64,000 nucleotides of DNA from an uncultured Opitutaceae bacterium. Lineage in GTDB: Bacteria > Verrucomicrobiota > Verrucomicrobiia > Opitutales > Opitutaceae. This document shows, in pieces, positions 1 through 9,241 of the stretch. Numbering within the stretch: the stretch's first letter is position 1; each line of letters begins with the position of its first letter. Location: assembly GCA_903916755.1 (NCBI GenBank), contig CAIWXW010000089.1, forward strand, positions 1 to 64,000, in the 5' to 3' direction. A program made the translations under genes and the position numbers. The notes below the pieces were generated by a model that had not been told where the DNA came from, made no database searches, and saw only the letters and a list, made by a program, of their open reading frames with translations.

Positions 1-45
1 AAGCCGGCCGCCGGCGCCAAGCCGGCCGCCCCGGCCAAGAAGTAA
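1..45 (+). CDS. C-terminal tail of a Lys/Ala/Pro-rich protein, probably ribosomal protein bL25 (partial)
   Basis: Frame 1 reads KPAAGAKPAAPAKK*; position directly upstream of pth matches the common rplY-pth order; only the tail is visible. Confidence 0.45.
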   Translation, partial: KPAAGAKPAAPAKK

Positions 46-96
46 GCTTTTCCGCCTCGATCCGCTCCGGCGGGTTGTGGGCCACCGTTCTTTGTC

Positions 97-678
97 ATGT
101 CCATCGCGCTAGTCGCCGGCCTCGGGAATCCGGGCCGCGAATACGCGCACACTCGCCACAACCTCGGCTGGATCGTCCTCGAGGCCCTCGCCCGCAAGCA
201 TGGCCTCGCCTGGCGCGCGCAATCCGCGTTCGACGCGGAGATCGCCCGCTGGGATCTGGCCCCCGGCCGCACCTGCTGGCTGGCCAAGCCGCTGACGTTC
301 ATGAACGAAAGCGGCCGGTCGGTCGGCGCCCTGGCCCGCTTCTATCGGGTGCCGGTGACGGCCATCGCGGCCGTCTACGACGACACCGCCTTCGACTGCG
401 GCCGGCTGAAGGTGACGACGTCGGGCAGCGCCGGTGGCCACAATGGGGTCGCCAGCCTGCTTGAGCACGTGGGAGACGGCTTCGTCCGCTACCGGCTTGG
501 CATCGGGCCCAAGCAGCCGCCCGAGATGGACCTGAAAGATTACGTCCTCGGCCACTTCACTTCCGAACAACTTGTTATCATCCAACAGAAACTAACCTAT
601 TACGTAGAGGGCCTCGAACTGCTGCTTGCCCGCGGCGCCGACCAGGCCATGAACCAGCTAAACCGCAAAGACCCATGA
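97..678 (+). CDS. pth: Peptidyl-tRNA hydrolase
   Basis: VAGLGNPGREYAHTRHNLGW, FMNESGRSVG and GGHNG motifs. Confidence 0.97.
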   Translation: MSIALVAGLGNPGREYAHTRHNLGWIVLEALARKHGLAWRAQSAFDAEIARWDLAPGRTCWLAKPLTFMNESGRSVGALARFYRVPVTAIAAVYDDTAFDCGRLKVTTSGSAGGHNGVASLLEHVGDGFVRYRLGIGPKQPPEMDLKDYVLGHFTSEQLVIIQQKLTYYVEGLELLLARGADQAMNQLNRKDP

Positions 679-971
679 ATCCGACCAAACGCAACTACCG
701 CGCCACCTTCATCCTCGACAACCGCGGCAAGGAAGACTCCGTCGAGCAAATCATCGACGGCGTGAAAAAGGAAATCGCCGCGGTCCAGGGTGACGTCACC
801 GCCGTGGAGAATCTCGGCCGCAAGGAATTCGTCCGCGTCACGGATCGCTCCTTCCCGGGCGGCACCTACGTGCAGATCGCCTTCTCGGCCCCGCAGGAGG
901 GCCCCGCTCAGCTGCGCGAGCGCCTGCGCCTCAACAACAGCGTCTATCGCACCTTCGTCGAGTCCGTCTGA
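675..971 (+). CDS. rpsF: 30S ribosomal protein bS6
   Basis: 98 aa, NYRATFILDNRG...; 4-nt ATGA overlap with pth; upstream of ssb. Confidence 0.9.
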   Translation: MNPTKRNYRATFILDNRGKEDSVEQIIDGVKKEIAAVQGDVTAVENLGRKEFVRVTDRSFPGGTYVQIAFSAPQEGPAQLRERLRLNNSVYRTFVESV

Positions 972-1023
972 CGGACTCGCCGGCTCCTTTCTCCCCGCCC
1001 CGACCTCCGGCTCCCTTCCCGTC

Positions 1024-1494
1024 ATGGCCTACCTCAACAAAGTCTTCCTGATCGGCAACCTGACGCGCGACCCGGAGCTCCGGATGACGCCCAAGGGCAC
1101 GGCGATCTGCCAGTTCGGCATCGCGGTGAACCGCCAGTTCAAGGACGAGTCCGGCGCGACCCGCGACGAGACGACCTTTGTCGACATCGAGGCCTGGGGC
1201 AAGCAGGGTGAACTGGTGGCCAAGTACTTGACCAAGGGCAGCTTGGCCATGGTCGAAGGCCGCCTGAAGTTCGACCAGTGGGAGGACAAGACCAGCGGCC
1301 AGAAGCGCAGCAAGCTCAAGGTCGTCCTCGACAACGTGCAGTTCCTTTCCAGCAAGTCGGGCGGTGGCGGCGGCGGCGGTGGCTCGAGCGCCCCGATGGG
1401 GGACTCCGATTCCGGCCAGGGCGCGCCCGCTCCCCGGGCCGGCCGACCCGCGCCCAGCGCCCCAGAGGGCGCGGACGAAGACGTCCCCTTTTGA
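1024..1494 (+). CDS. ssb: Single-stranded DNA-binding protein
   Basis: MAYLNKVFLIGNLTRDPELR OB fold start, Gly-rich linker, acidic C-terminal tip DEDVPF. Confidence 0.96.
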   Translation: MAYLNKVFLIGNLTRDPELRMTPKGTAICQFGIAVNRQFKDESGATRDETTFVDIEAWGKQGELVAKYLTKGSLAMVEGRLKFDQWEDKTSGQKRSKLKVVLDNVQFLSSKSGGGGGGGGSSAPMGDSDSGQGAPAPRAGRPAPSAPEGADEDVPF

Positions 1495-1616
1495 TCCCGG
1501 GAACACGCCGCGCCCGGCCCGGCCGGATTGAGCGTTGACAGAGGTAAATCCCCCTGAGAATTTTGACCCCTTTTCCGCGCTCAATCGGCGCCTGAACGTC
1601 TCCCTATCCGCATCCC

Positions 1617-2144
1617 ATGGCTCATCACGAAATCCTCCTCCTCAAGCCCGTCGAAGGTCTCGGCGGCGAAGGCGACCAAGTTAAGGTTCGCGCCGGCTAC
1701 GCCCGCAATTTCCTCCTTCCCGGCGGCTTTGCCGTTCCCCTGACCCAGTCCAACCGCAAGCAGGTCGAGGCGCTCAAAAAGCGTCGCGGCGAGCGGGAGG
1801 CGCAGGAAGTCTCCAGCGCGCAGGAGCTCGGCCAGAAGCTGGAAAAGGCCCACCTCGAGGCCTTCGTGGTCAAGACGGGCGAGGGCGGCAAGATGTTCGG
1901 CGCGATCACCGCGGCCGATATCCACGACAAGCTGACCGCCGCCGGCTTCAGCATCGACCGCAAGCGGATCCATCTCTTCACCCCCGTCAAGACCCTGGGC
2001 AGCCACACCGTCAAGGTGAAGCTCCACACGGACGTGACGGTGGAGGTTCCGTTCGACGTTGTCTCGGAGAACCCGATCGTCGCGGCGACCGAGGAAAAGC
2101 AGCCCGAGCCGGCCAAGAAGGCCGAAGCCAAGGGGGCGAGGTAG
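1617..2144 (+). CDS. rplI: 50S ribosomal protein bL9
   Basis: EILLLKPVEGLGGEGDQVKVRAGYARNFLLPGGFAV. Confidence 0.96.
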   Translation: MAHHEILLLKPVEGLGGEGDQVKVRAGYARNFLLPGGFAVPLTQSNRKQVEALKKRRGEREAQEVSSAQELGQKLEKAHLEAFVVKTGEGGKMFGAITAADIHDKLTAAGFSIDRKRIHLFTPVKTLGSHTVKVKLHTDVTVEVPFDVVSENPIVAATEEKQPEPAKKAEAKGAR

Positions 2145-2283
2145 CGCCGGCGGCGCGGCGGGCGCACTGGGGAGGCGCGGATCGAACTGTGGGTCGGGCC
2201 GGCTTGCTTCCCTGTGAATAACTTAGCTTACGTCCGCATTGCGTCCTCCGCATCCCACCGCTGGCATTTTTGACCGTAACCGC

Positions 2284-3690
2284 ATGGTCGACGACGCCTC
2301 CCTTTCCCCGTCCAACCGCCGTGCCGGCGGCTTGGCCGCGGCCGCCGCTCCGACCGGAGCCCGCGGGATGCCGCACAGCGTCGAAGCGGAGGAATATCTG
2401 CTCTCTTGCTGCCTCCTCGACGGGGCCGAGACGATCTCGCGCTGCCTCGAGGCCAAGCTTCCCCCGGGCGCCTTTTACGTCCCGGCGAACCAGATCATCT
2501 ACGAGAAGCTCTGCGAGATCTACACCGAGCGGCCCCCGGTCGACGTCGCGGTCCTCGCCGAGGAGCTCAAGACCTCCCGGCAGCTGGATGCGGTCGGCGG
2601 CTACGCCTACCTCGCCCAGATCAGCGGCCGGATCCCGACCACCGCCCAGGCCCAGTATTTTGTCGAGAAGGTCCGCGAGCTGCACCTGCTCCGCGAGCTG
2701 ATCAAGGCCGCCACCGGCGCGGTCGAGAACTGCATGAATTTCTCGGGCGGCCTCGAGGAGTTCATCGACAAGATCGAGCAGGACATCTTCCGCGTCACCC
2801 AGGACCGCATCTCCGACTCGGCCCAATCGATGAAGGAGCCGACGCTCGAGGCGATGAACGTCATCAACAAGATGATGATGAAGAAGGGCGAGCTGACCGG
2901 CGTCACCTCGGGCTTCAAGGATCTCGATTCGCTGACCTGGGGCTTCCAGAAGGCCGAAATGATCGTCCTGGCGGCGCGGCCCTCGATGGGCAAGACGTCC
3001 CTGGCCCTCAACTTCGCCGAGGCCGCGGCGATGCCCAAGCAGGGCGACCCGACGGCCGTCCTGATCTTTTCGCTCGAAATGAGCTCGGCCCAGCTCGCCA
3101 TGCGCATGCTCTGCTCCCGCGCCCGGGTGAACATGCGCCAGCTGCGCGAGGGGCTCCTGCCGAAGAACGGCGAGGAGCTGCAGCGCCTGTCGCACGTCGC
3201 CGACGAGTTCACCAAGGCCCCCATCTTCCTCGATGATTCCAGCCACCTTTCGATCATGGAACTGCGGGCCAAGGCCCGGCGGCTCCACGCCCGCAAGAAG
3301 CTGGGCTTCATCATCGTGGACTACCTGCAGCTCCTCAGCCCGGTCGACAGCCAGGTCCCGCGCGAGCAACAGGTCGCGGAGGCCTCCCGCGGATTAAAGG
3401 CGTTGGCGAAGGAACTTGATGTCCCGGTCCTTGTATTATCGCAACTGAATCGCTCGTCCGAGAAGGAGAACCGCGCGCCCCGGCTCGCCGATTTGCGCGA
3501 ATCCGGCTCGATCGAGCAAGATGCCGACGTTGTGCTCATGCTTACCCGACCCAAGGATGCCGATGAAAAATTCCAGGTGGCCGCGGATTCCGCGGACTTA
3601 ATCGTTGCCAAGCAACGAAATGGACCGGTAGGAGAAAAGAAGCTCACTTTCCTTCGAGACATCACCCGCTTTGAAAACTACACCCAGTAA
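2284..3690 (+). CDS. dnaB: Replicative DNA helicase DnaB
   Basis: DnaB N-domain (PHSVEAEEYLLSCCLLD), Walker A RPSMGKTS, FSLEMSSAQL, IIVDYLQLL; start chosen as ATG 2284 inside a longer ORF. Confidence 0.95.
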   Translation: MVDDASLSPSNRRAGGLAAAAAPTGARGMPHSVEAEEYLLSCCLLDGAETISRCLEAKLPPGAFYVPANQIIYEKLCEIYTERPPVDVAVLAEELKTSRQLDAVGGYAYLAQISGRIPTTAQAQYFVEKVRELHLLRELIKAATGAVENCMNFSGGLEEFIDKIEQDIFRVTQDRISDSAQSMKEPTLEAMNVINKMMMKKGELTGVTSGFKDLDSLTWGFQKAEMIVLAARPSMGKTSLALNFAEAAAMPKQGDPTAVLIFSLEMSSAQLAMRMLCSRARVNMRQLREGLLPKNGEELQRLSHVADEFTKAPIFLDDSSHLSIMELRAKARRLHARKKLGFIIVDYLQLLSPVDSQVPREQQVAEASRGLKALAKELDVPVLVLSQLNRSSEKENRAPRLADLRESGSIEQDADVVLMLTRPKDADEKFQVAADSADLIVAKQRNGPVGEKKLTFLRDITRFENYTQ

Positions 3691-6064
3691 CCCCGGGCGC
3701 GGGACGATCCGTTTCCTCGCCGCCTGCGGGCTGCCCCTGCTGCTGCTTTGCCTGACGCCCCTGCGCGCGCAGACGGGCGCGGGCGGGTCTTCCCCCCAGG
3801 CCGCGACGGGTCCGACCTACCGGGTCGGCACCATCACCGTCAAGTTTGTCGGCACGGCCAACGTGAATGAGCAGATCGTGCGCGCCAACATGCAGGTCCA
3901 CGAGGGCGGCGACCTGGACGACACCATTCTCGATCGCGACATCCGCAACCTCTACAAGACCGGCCTGTTCGAATTCATCGAGATCAAGCGCGAGACGGTC
4001 GATCCCAAGACCTTCAATCTCGTGGTCGAGGTGACCCCCAAGTACCGCGTTCTGAGCGTCCGCTACCAGGGCAACAAGAAGGTCAAGGTCGCCCGCCTGG
4101 AGAAAGAGGTGAAGACCCGCCCCAACACCGCCCTCGACGAGCGCCAGGTGAAGGAGGATTCCGAGAAGATCCGCGATTACTACCAGAAGATCGGGTACAA
4201 CCAGATTTCGATCACCTACCGGGTTGATCGCGACCGCACCACCGGCTTCGGCACCGTCGTCTTCCTGATCAAGGAGGGCAACCGGGTGAAGATCGCCGAC
4301 GTGCGCTTCACCGGCAACGCCCACGTGAAGTCCAAGAAGCTCCGCGGCCTGATGGACACGCGCCGCTGGTGGATGTTCTCCTGGATCACCGGCCACGGCC
4401 GGTTCAAGGACGAGCAGTTCGAGGACGACCTGGACAAGCTGCGCGACTACTACCGCGAGGGCGGCTTCCTTGACGTCGACATCTCCGAGGACAAGGTGAT
4501 CTTCGAGTACCCGCGCCCCGACAAGCTGATCCTGCGGATCCGCGTCAACGAGGGCCGGCAGTACCACGTCGGCACCATTTCCTTCTCGGGCAACAAGCTG
4601 CACTCCTCGGTCCTTCTCCGCCGCGTCGCCCGCCAGTACGCCTTCCCGGGCATGGTCTTCGGCCCCTCGCGCCTGGACAAGGCCACCGAGCGGCTGGAGG
4701 ACTTCTACGGCAAGGACGGCTATCTCGACACCCGTGTCCGCCTGGTCCGCCAGCCCAACATCGCGTCCGGCAATATCGACGTGCAGTTCACGGTGGACGA
4801 GAGCGACAAGTTCAACGTCGAGTCCGTGGTCGTCGAGGGCAACACCAAGACCAAGAGCACGGTCATCATCCGTGAGCTGGTCCTCGGCCCCGGCGACGTC
4901 TTCGACACCGTCCGGATGAAGGTCAGCAAGGCCCGCCTGGACAACACCCGCTTCTTCGACGACGTCGAGACCTCCCCCCAGGAGACCAACATCCCCGGCC
5001 GCCGCAACCTGCGGGTGGCGGTCAAGGAAGGCCGCACCGGCAACCTGACCTTCGGCGCCGGCTACAGCACGCTGGAGCGGGCCTCGGTCTTCGCCGAAAT
5101 CTCCCAGTCGAACTTCGACCTCTTCAACCCCCACTCGCTCTTCCAGGGCGACGGCCAGAAGTTCCGCATCCGCCTCGAGCTCGGCGAGCTCTCCAGCCAG
5201 GCCATCATCTCCTTCGAGGAGCCCTACCTGTTCCAGAAGCAGCTCGCCCTGGGCGTCAGCCTCTTCCGGACCAGCTCGGACTACAACAGCACGTTCTACG
5301 ACGAGGTGGACCTGGGCGCGACGATCTCGCTGCGCAAGCATCTCTTCGAGCTGGTCGACGCCACCCTGGCCTACACCTATCAGATCATTGAGATCCAGAA
5401 CGTCGCCCCCAGCGCCTCGTCGATCATCGCGGCCTCGGCCGGCAACAACGACGAGTCCAAGCTGAGCCTGACCCTGACGCGCGACACCCGCGACAAGATC
5501 ATCAGCACGACCTCGGGCAACTTCATCGAGCTCACCACGACCAACGCCGGCGGGCCCCTGGGCGCCTCGGCCAACTACGTCAGCTTCCAGTTCCACGGCT
5601 CGCAGTTCTTCCCTCTCTTCGAAACGCAGGCCCAGACCCTGGCCCTGATCGTCCACGCCAACACGGCGGTGACCTACGCCTCGACCCACCAGCTGGCCTA
5701 CTACGACGCGTTCTACCTCGGCGGCCCGGACGACCTCCGCGGCTTCGAGTTCCGCCAGGTCAGCCCGCGCGACCAGTTCGGCGAGCCGATCGGCGGCAAA
5801 TCCAGCGCCGAGTTCACGGCGGAGTACTCGCTCGATATCGTGAGCCCGGTCCGCTTCGCCATCTTCTACGACGCCGGTTACGTCAACTCCGGCTCGTTCG
5901 ACTTCAACCCGTCCAACTACCAGGACGACTTCGGCGTCGGCATCCGGCTGTTCGTGCTGGGGGCCCCCCTCAGCCTCGATTACGCCTTCCCGATCCGCGG
6001 TGACGCGTTGTTCCCCAACAAGACCGGCAACCAGTTCAATTTTTCCTTTGGCACCCGGTTCTGA
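3671..6064 (+). CDS. bamA: Outer membrane protein assembly factor BamA
   Basis: Signal peptide, multiple POTRA-like repeats, C-terminal barrel with LGGPDDLRGFEFRQVSP; TTG start overlapping the dnaB 3' end by 20 nt. Confidence 0.92.
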   Translation: MKTTPSNPGRGTIRFLAACGLPLLLLCLTPLRAQTGAGGSSPQAATGPTYRVGTITVKFVGTANVNEQIVRANMQVHEGGDLDDTILDRDIRNLYKTGLFEFIEIKRETVDPKTFNLVVEVTPKYRVLSVRYQGNKKVKVARLEKEVKTRPNTALDERQVKEDSEKIRDYYQKIGYNQISITYRVDRDRTTGFGTVVFLIKEGNRVKIADVRFTGNAHVKSKKLRGLMDTRRWWMFSWITGHGRFKDEQFEDDLDKLRDYYREGGFLDVDISEDKVIFEYPRPDKLILRIRVNEGRQYHVGTISFSGNKLHSSVLLRRVARQYAFPGMVFGPSRLDKATERLEDFYGKDGYLDTRVRLVRQPNIASGNIDVQFTVDESDKFNVESVVVEGNTKTKSTVIIRELVLGPGDVFDTVRMKVSKARLDNTRFFDDVETSPQETNIPGRRNLRVAVKEGRTGNLTFGAGYSTLERASVFAEISQSNFDLFNPHSLFQGDGQKFRIRLELGELSSQAIISFEEPYLFQKQLALGVSLFRTSSDYNSTFYDEVDLGATISLRKHLFELVDATLAYTYQIIEIQNVAPSASSIIAASAGNNDESKLSLTLTRDTRDKIISTTSGNFIELTTTNAGGPLGASANYVSFQFHGSQFFPLFETQAQTLALIVHANTAVTYASTHQLAYYDAFYLGGPDDLRGFEFRQVSPRDQFGEPIGGKSSAEFTAEYSLDIVSPVRFAIFYDAGYVNSGSFDFNPSNYQDDFGVGIRLFVLGAPLSLDYAFPIRGDALFPNKTGNQFNFSFGTRF

Positions 6065-6102
6065 TTTTGCTCTCATTAACCTTTAAATCCCCAAACGATT
6101 CC

Positions 6103-6765
6103 ATGAAGAAAACGATTCAGTCTCTCCTCGCCCTTGGCGCCTTCGCCTCCGCGGCGTTCGTTGCCCAGGCTCAACCCTCGCCGAAGATCGCCACGGTCGA
6201 CATGGCCAAGCTCTATGAAGGCCACTGGAAGACCCAGGACCAGATGGCGACCCTGAAGAAAGACCAGGACGCCGCCCAGAAGCAGTACGACCAGATGACC
6301 AAGGATCTGAACGCGATCAAGGCCCAGGTCGACGAGCTGGCGGAGCAGGCCAAGAACCCCACGGCCACGGCTGATGCGGTCAAGACCTCCCAGGAGGCCG
6401 CCCAGAAGAAGTACGAGGAGCTCCAGGCCCGCCTGAACGACCGCAACACCTTCGGCCAGACGGTGCAGCGCGAGTTTCAGCAGCGCATGCAGAATTTCCA
6501 CGATCTCATGATGGAGGAGATCGGCGCCAAGGTCACCGAGGCGGCCAAGAGCCACGGCGACAACCTGGTGCTCGACAAGTCGGGCATCACCGTCCTCGGC
6601 TCCCACGCGATCATCTTTGCGGATCCCGCCTTCGATCTCACCGACGAGGTCGCCGCCGTGATCGCCAAGGATCACCCGGCGTCGTCCGCCAGCAGCGCCG
6701 CGGCGCCGGCCGCGAGCAGCAGCACCCCGCAGATCTCGCTGCCCCCGATCGCTCCCGCGAAGTAA
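6103..6765 (+). CDS. OmpH/Skp family periplasmic chaperone
   Basis: Signal peptide plus [19 protein letters not shown] and long coiled coil; located between bamA and lpxD. Confidence 0.88.
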   Translation: MKKTIQSLLALGAFASAAFVAQAQPSPKIATVDMAKLYEGHWKTQDQMATLKKDQDAAQKQYDQMTKDLNAIKAQVDELAEQAKNPTATADAVKTSQEAAQKKYEELQARLNDRNTFGQTVQREFQQRMQNFHDLMMEEIGAKVTEAAKSHGDNLVLDKSGITVLGSHAIIFADPAFDLTDEVAAVIAKDHPASSASSAAAPAASSSTPQISLPPIAPAK

Positions 6766-6782
6766 TCGGCTGCAATCCCTTC

Positions 6783-6814
6783 GGCCCCGCTCTTGCGAGC
6801 GGGGCCTTTTTTTT
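6783..6814 (+). terminator. Rho-independent terminator after the OmpH/Skp gene
   Basis: GGCCCCGCTC-TTGC-GAGCGGGGCC followed by T8. Confidence 0.9.
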
Positions 6815-6862
6815 GGCCGCCCGGCGCCAGCCGCGGATTGCGCCCGAGCCTCCCGTTCCTCC

Positions 6863-7915
6863 ATGCTCGGCCCCATGCAGATCGCCTTCACCCTCGAGGA
6901 AATCACGGGCTTGGTGCAGCCCCGGCGCGTGGCGGGGACGAGCGCCGAGGCCACCATCCGCGGCATCGCCAGCCTGAACAAGGCCGGCCCGGGGGACCTG
7001 AGCTTTCTCAGCAACAAGAAGTACAGGGCGGAGGTGGGGAAGACGCGCGCCTCGGTGGTCTTGGTGCCGCTCGATTTCGCGGGGTCGCCCGCGCCCGGGC
7101 AGAGCTTTCTCTTTGTCGAGCAGCCGTCGGTCGCGCTGGGCCGGCTCTGCGCGCGGCTGGAGCAGGCGCTCTGGCCCAAGCCGGCGCCGGGCGTGCATCC
7201 CTCGGCCAGCGTGGCCGCCGGCGCGGCGATCGATCCGACGGCGACTATCGGGCCGCTCTGCGTGATCGAGGCGGGGGCCACCATCGGCGCCGGGACCCAT
7301 CTGCAGGCGCAGGTGTTCGTCGGTCGCGCGGCCGTCATCGGCGCCGCCTGCTGGCTGATGGCCGGCGTCGTGGTGGCGGCCGAGTGCACGGTGGGCAGCC
7401 GCGTCCGCCTGCATCCCGGCGTGGTCATAGGATCGGACGGTTTCGGCTATGAATTTGTCGCGGGCCGCCATGAGAAGATCCCGCAGGTCGGGACCGTGAT
7501 TATCGACGACGACGTCGAGATCGGCGCCAACACCACGCTCGACCGTTCGCGCTTCAGCTTCACCCGGGTGGGGGAGGGCACGAAGATCGATAACCTGGTG
7601 CAGATCGGCCACAACGTGGTCATCGGCCGTCACTGCATGATCTGCGCCCAGGTGGGGATCGCGGGCAGCACGACGCTCGAGGACTACGTCGTCCTCGGCG
7701 GCCAGGTGGGCGTCATCGGCCACATCACGATCGGCCAGGGCGCGATGATCGGCGCCCAGACCGGCATCGGCCACGACGTCCCGCCCGGCGCGGCGATGTG
7801 GGGCACCCCGGCGCTGCCCCACACGCAGGAACAAAGATTATTCATCTTACGCCAGAAACTTCCTGAACTATTCAAGCGAGTGAGCGCCTTGGAGGAAAAA
7901 GATAGCATCTCGTAA
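6863..7915 (+). CDS. lpxD: UDP-3-O-(3-hydroxyacyl)glucosamine N-acyltransferase
   Basis: Left-handed beta-helix hexapeptides; [39 protein letters not shown]. Confidence 0.95.
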   Translation: MLGPMQIAFTLEEITGLVQPRRVAGTSAEATIRGIASLNKAGPGDLSFLSNKKYRAEVGKTRASVVLVPLDFAGSPAPGQSFLFVEQPSVALGRLCARLEQALWPKPAPGVHPSASVAAGAAIDPTATIGPLCVIEAGATIGAGTHLQAQVFVGRAAVIGAACWLMAGVVVAAECTVGSRVRLHPGVVIGSDGFGYEFVAGRHEKIPQVGTVIIDDDVEIGANTTLDRSRFSFTRVGEGTKIDNLVQIGHNVVIGRHCMICAQVGIAGSTTLEDYVVLGGQVGVIGHITIGQGAMIGAQTGIGHDVPPGAAMWGTPALPHTQEQRLFILRQKLPELFKRVSALEEKDSIS

Positions 7916-8071
7916 CAAACGTCCGATTAGCGGTCGGATAGTTTGGCTAAATTCATACGATTTTCAGCAACCTCTTCGCGTGGTCTCCGTTAGGCTTGCG
8001 CGGGCTCATTGCGGCCTCATTTTGTACGGTTCCGGTTCGAATAATCTCCGGGCTTCGGCCCCCTCCACTGC

Positions 8072-9241
8072 ATGCGTAAATTACTTTTGGTTCATCTGGC
8101 CGCGGGTTTGAGCGCCGCCGCCATCCTCGGTGGCTGCAATCGGCAGTCCGGGGCCGCCCGCGGCCGCCCCGGCGCGGGCGAGGCCGTGCTCATCCAGGCG
8201 GGACGCGCGCAGGCCAAGGACACGCCGATCTATCTCGACGGCATCGGCACGGTCCAGGCCTTCAACACCGTCACGGTGCACACGCAGGTCAGCGGCGTGC
8301 TCCAGAAGGTCGCGTTCGCCGAGGGCCAGGACGTGCGGGCGGGCGACCTGCTGGCCGAGGTTGATCCGCGCACCTACCAGGCTCAGTTGGACCAGGCCAA
8401 GGCCAAGAAGGCGGAGGATCAGGCGCAGGCCGACAACGCCGTCACCACCTACAAGCGGAATTTCTCGCTGCTGGCGAAAGGCCTGATCGACCAGCAGACG
8501 GTCGACACCGATAAATCCAGCGCCGACCAGTTCAACGCCACCGTGCAGGCGGACGAGGCGGCGGCGGAGCAGGCGCAGGTCATGCTGGGCTATACCCGGA
8601 TCACCTCGCCGATCAGCGGCCGCACCGGCATCCGCCTGGTGGACCAGGGCAACGTCGTCCAGCCGTCGGATGCCGGCGGCATCGTCGTCATCACGCAGCT
8701 CAAGCCGATCTCGGTCGTCTTCACGCTGCCGCAGTCGAACTGGCCGCAGATCCAGCGGCTGCTCGCCTCCGGGACGAAGCTGAGCGTAATCGCGGTCGGC
8801 GACGGGAACACGACGCTCGACTCCGGGACCCTCGCGGTGGTGGACAACCAGATCGACAGCGCGACCGGAACCATCAAGGCCAAGGCCTCGTTTCCGAACG
8901 ACAAGCTGGCGCTCTGGCCCGGCCAGTTCGTCAACGTCCGGCTGCTGGTGCAGACGCGCACGGGAGGGGTGGTCGTCCCCGCCAGCGTGGTGCAGCGCGG
9001 GCCGCAGGGCGCCTATGCCTTCGTGATCCAGGCGGACTCGACCGTGAAGGCCGTGCCGGTCTCCGTCGCCCAGATCGATTCCGGGGTGGCCCTGATCGAC
9101 CAGGGCCTGACCGCCGGCCAGCAGGTGGTGGTCGACGGCCAGTACAAGCTCGAGGACGGGAGCAAGGTGACCATCGCGCCGCCGGCGGGTGCCCGGTCGG
9201 GGCGGCGCGCGGGCGGGAAGCCGGCCGATTCACCGGAGTGA
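8072..9241 (+). CDS. RND efflux periplasmic adaptor subunit (MdtA-like)
   Basis: Lipoprotein-like signal; VHTQVSGVLQKVAFAEGQDVRAGDLLAEVDPRTYQAQLDQAKA; upstream of two RND permeases. Confidence 0.93.
   Translation: MRKLLLVHLAAGLSAAAILGGCNRQSGAARGRPGAGEAVLIQAGRAQAKDTPIYLDGIGTVQAFNTVTVHTQVSGVLQKVAFAEGQDVRAGDLLAEVDPRTYQAQLDQAKAKKAEDQAQADNAVTTYKRNFSLLAKGLIDQQTVDTDKSSADQFNATVQADEAAAEQAQVMLGYTRITSPISGRTGIRLVDQGNVVQPSDAGGIVVITQLKPISVVFTLPQSNWPQIQRLLASGTKLSVIAVGDGNTTLDSGTLAVVDNQIDSATGTIKAKASFPNDKLALWPGQFVNVRLLVQTRTGGVVVPASVVQRGPQGAYAFVIQADSTVKAVPVSVAQIDSGVALIDQGLTAGQQVVVDGQYKLEDGSKVTIAPPAGARSGRRAGGKPADSPE

Noticed and set aside
3662-6076. 804-aa minus-strand ORF antisense to all of bamA
   Set aside because: Low-complexity composition typical of the reverse frame of a GC-rich gene; no recognisable domain, and bamA is unambiguous
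7916-8071. Small inverted repeat TCCGA...TCGGA between lpxD and the RND adaptor
   Set aside because: Only 5-bp arms, expected by chance at this GC content; no T-run
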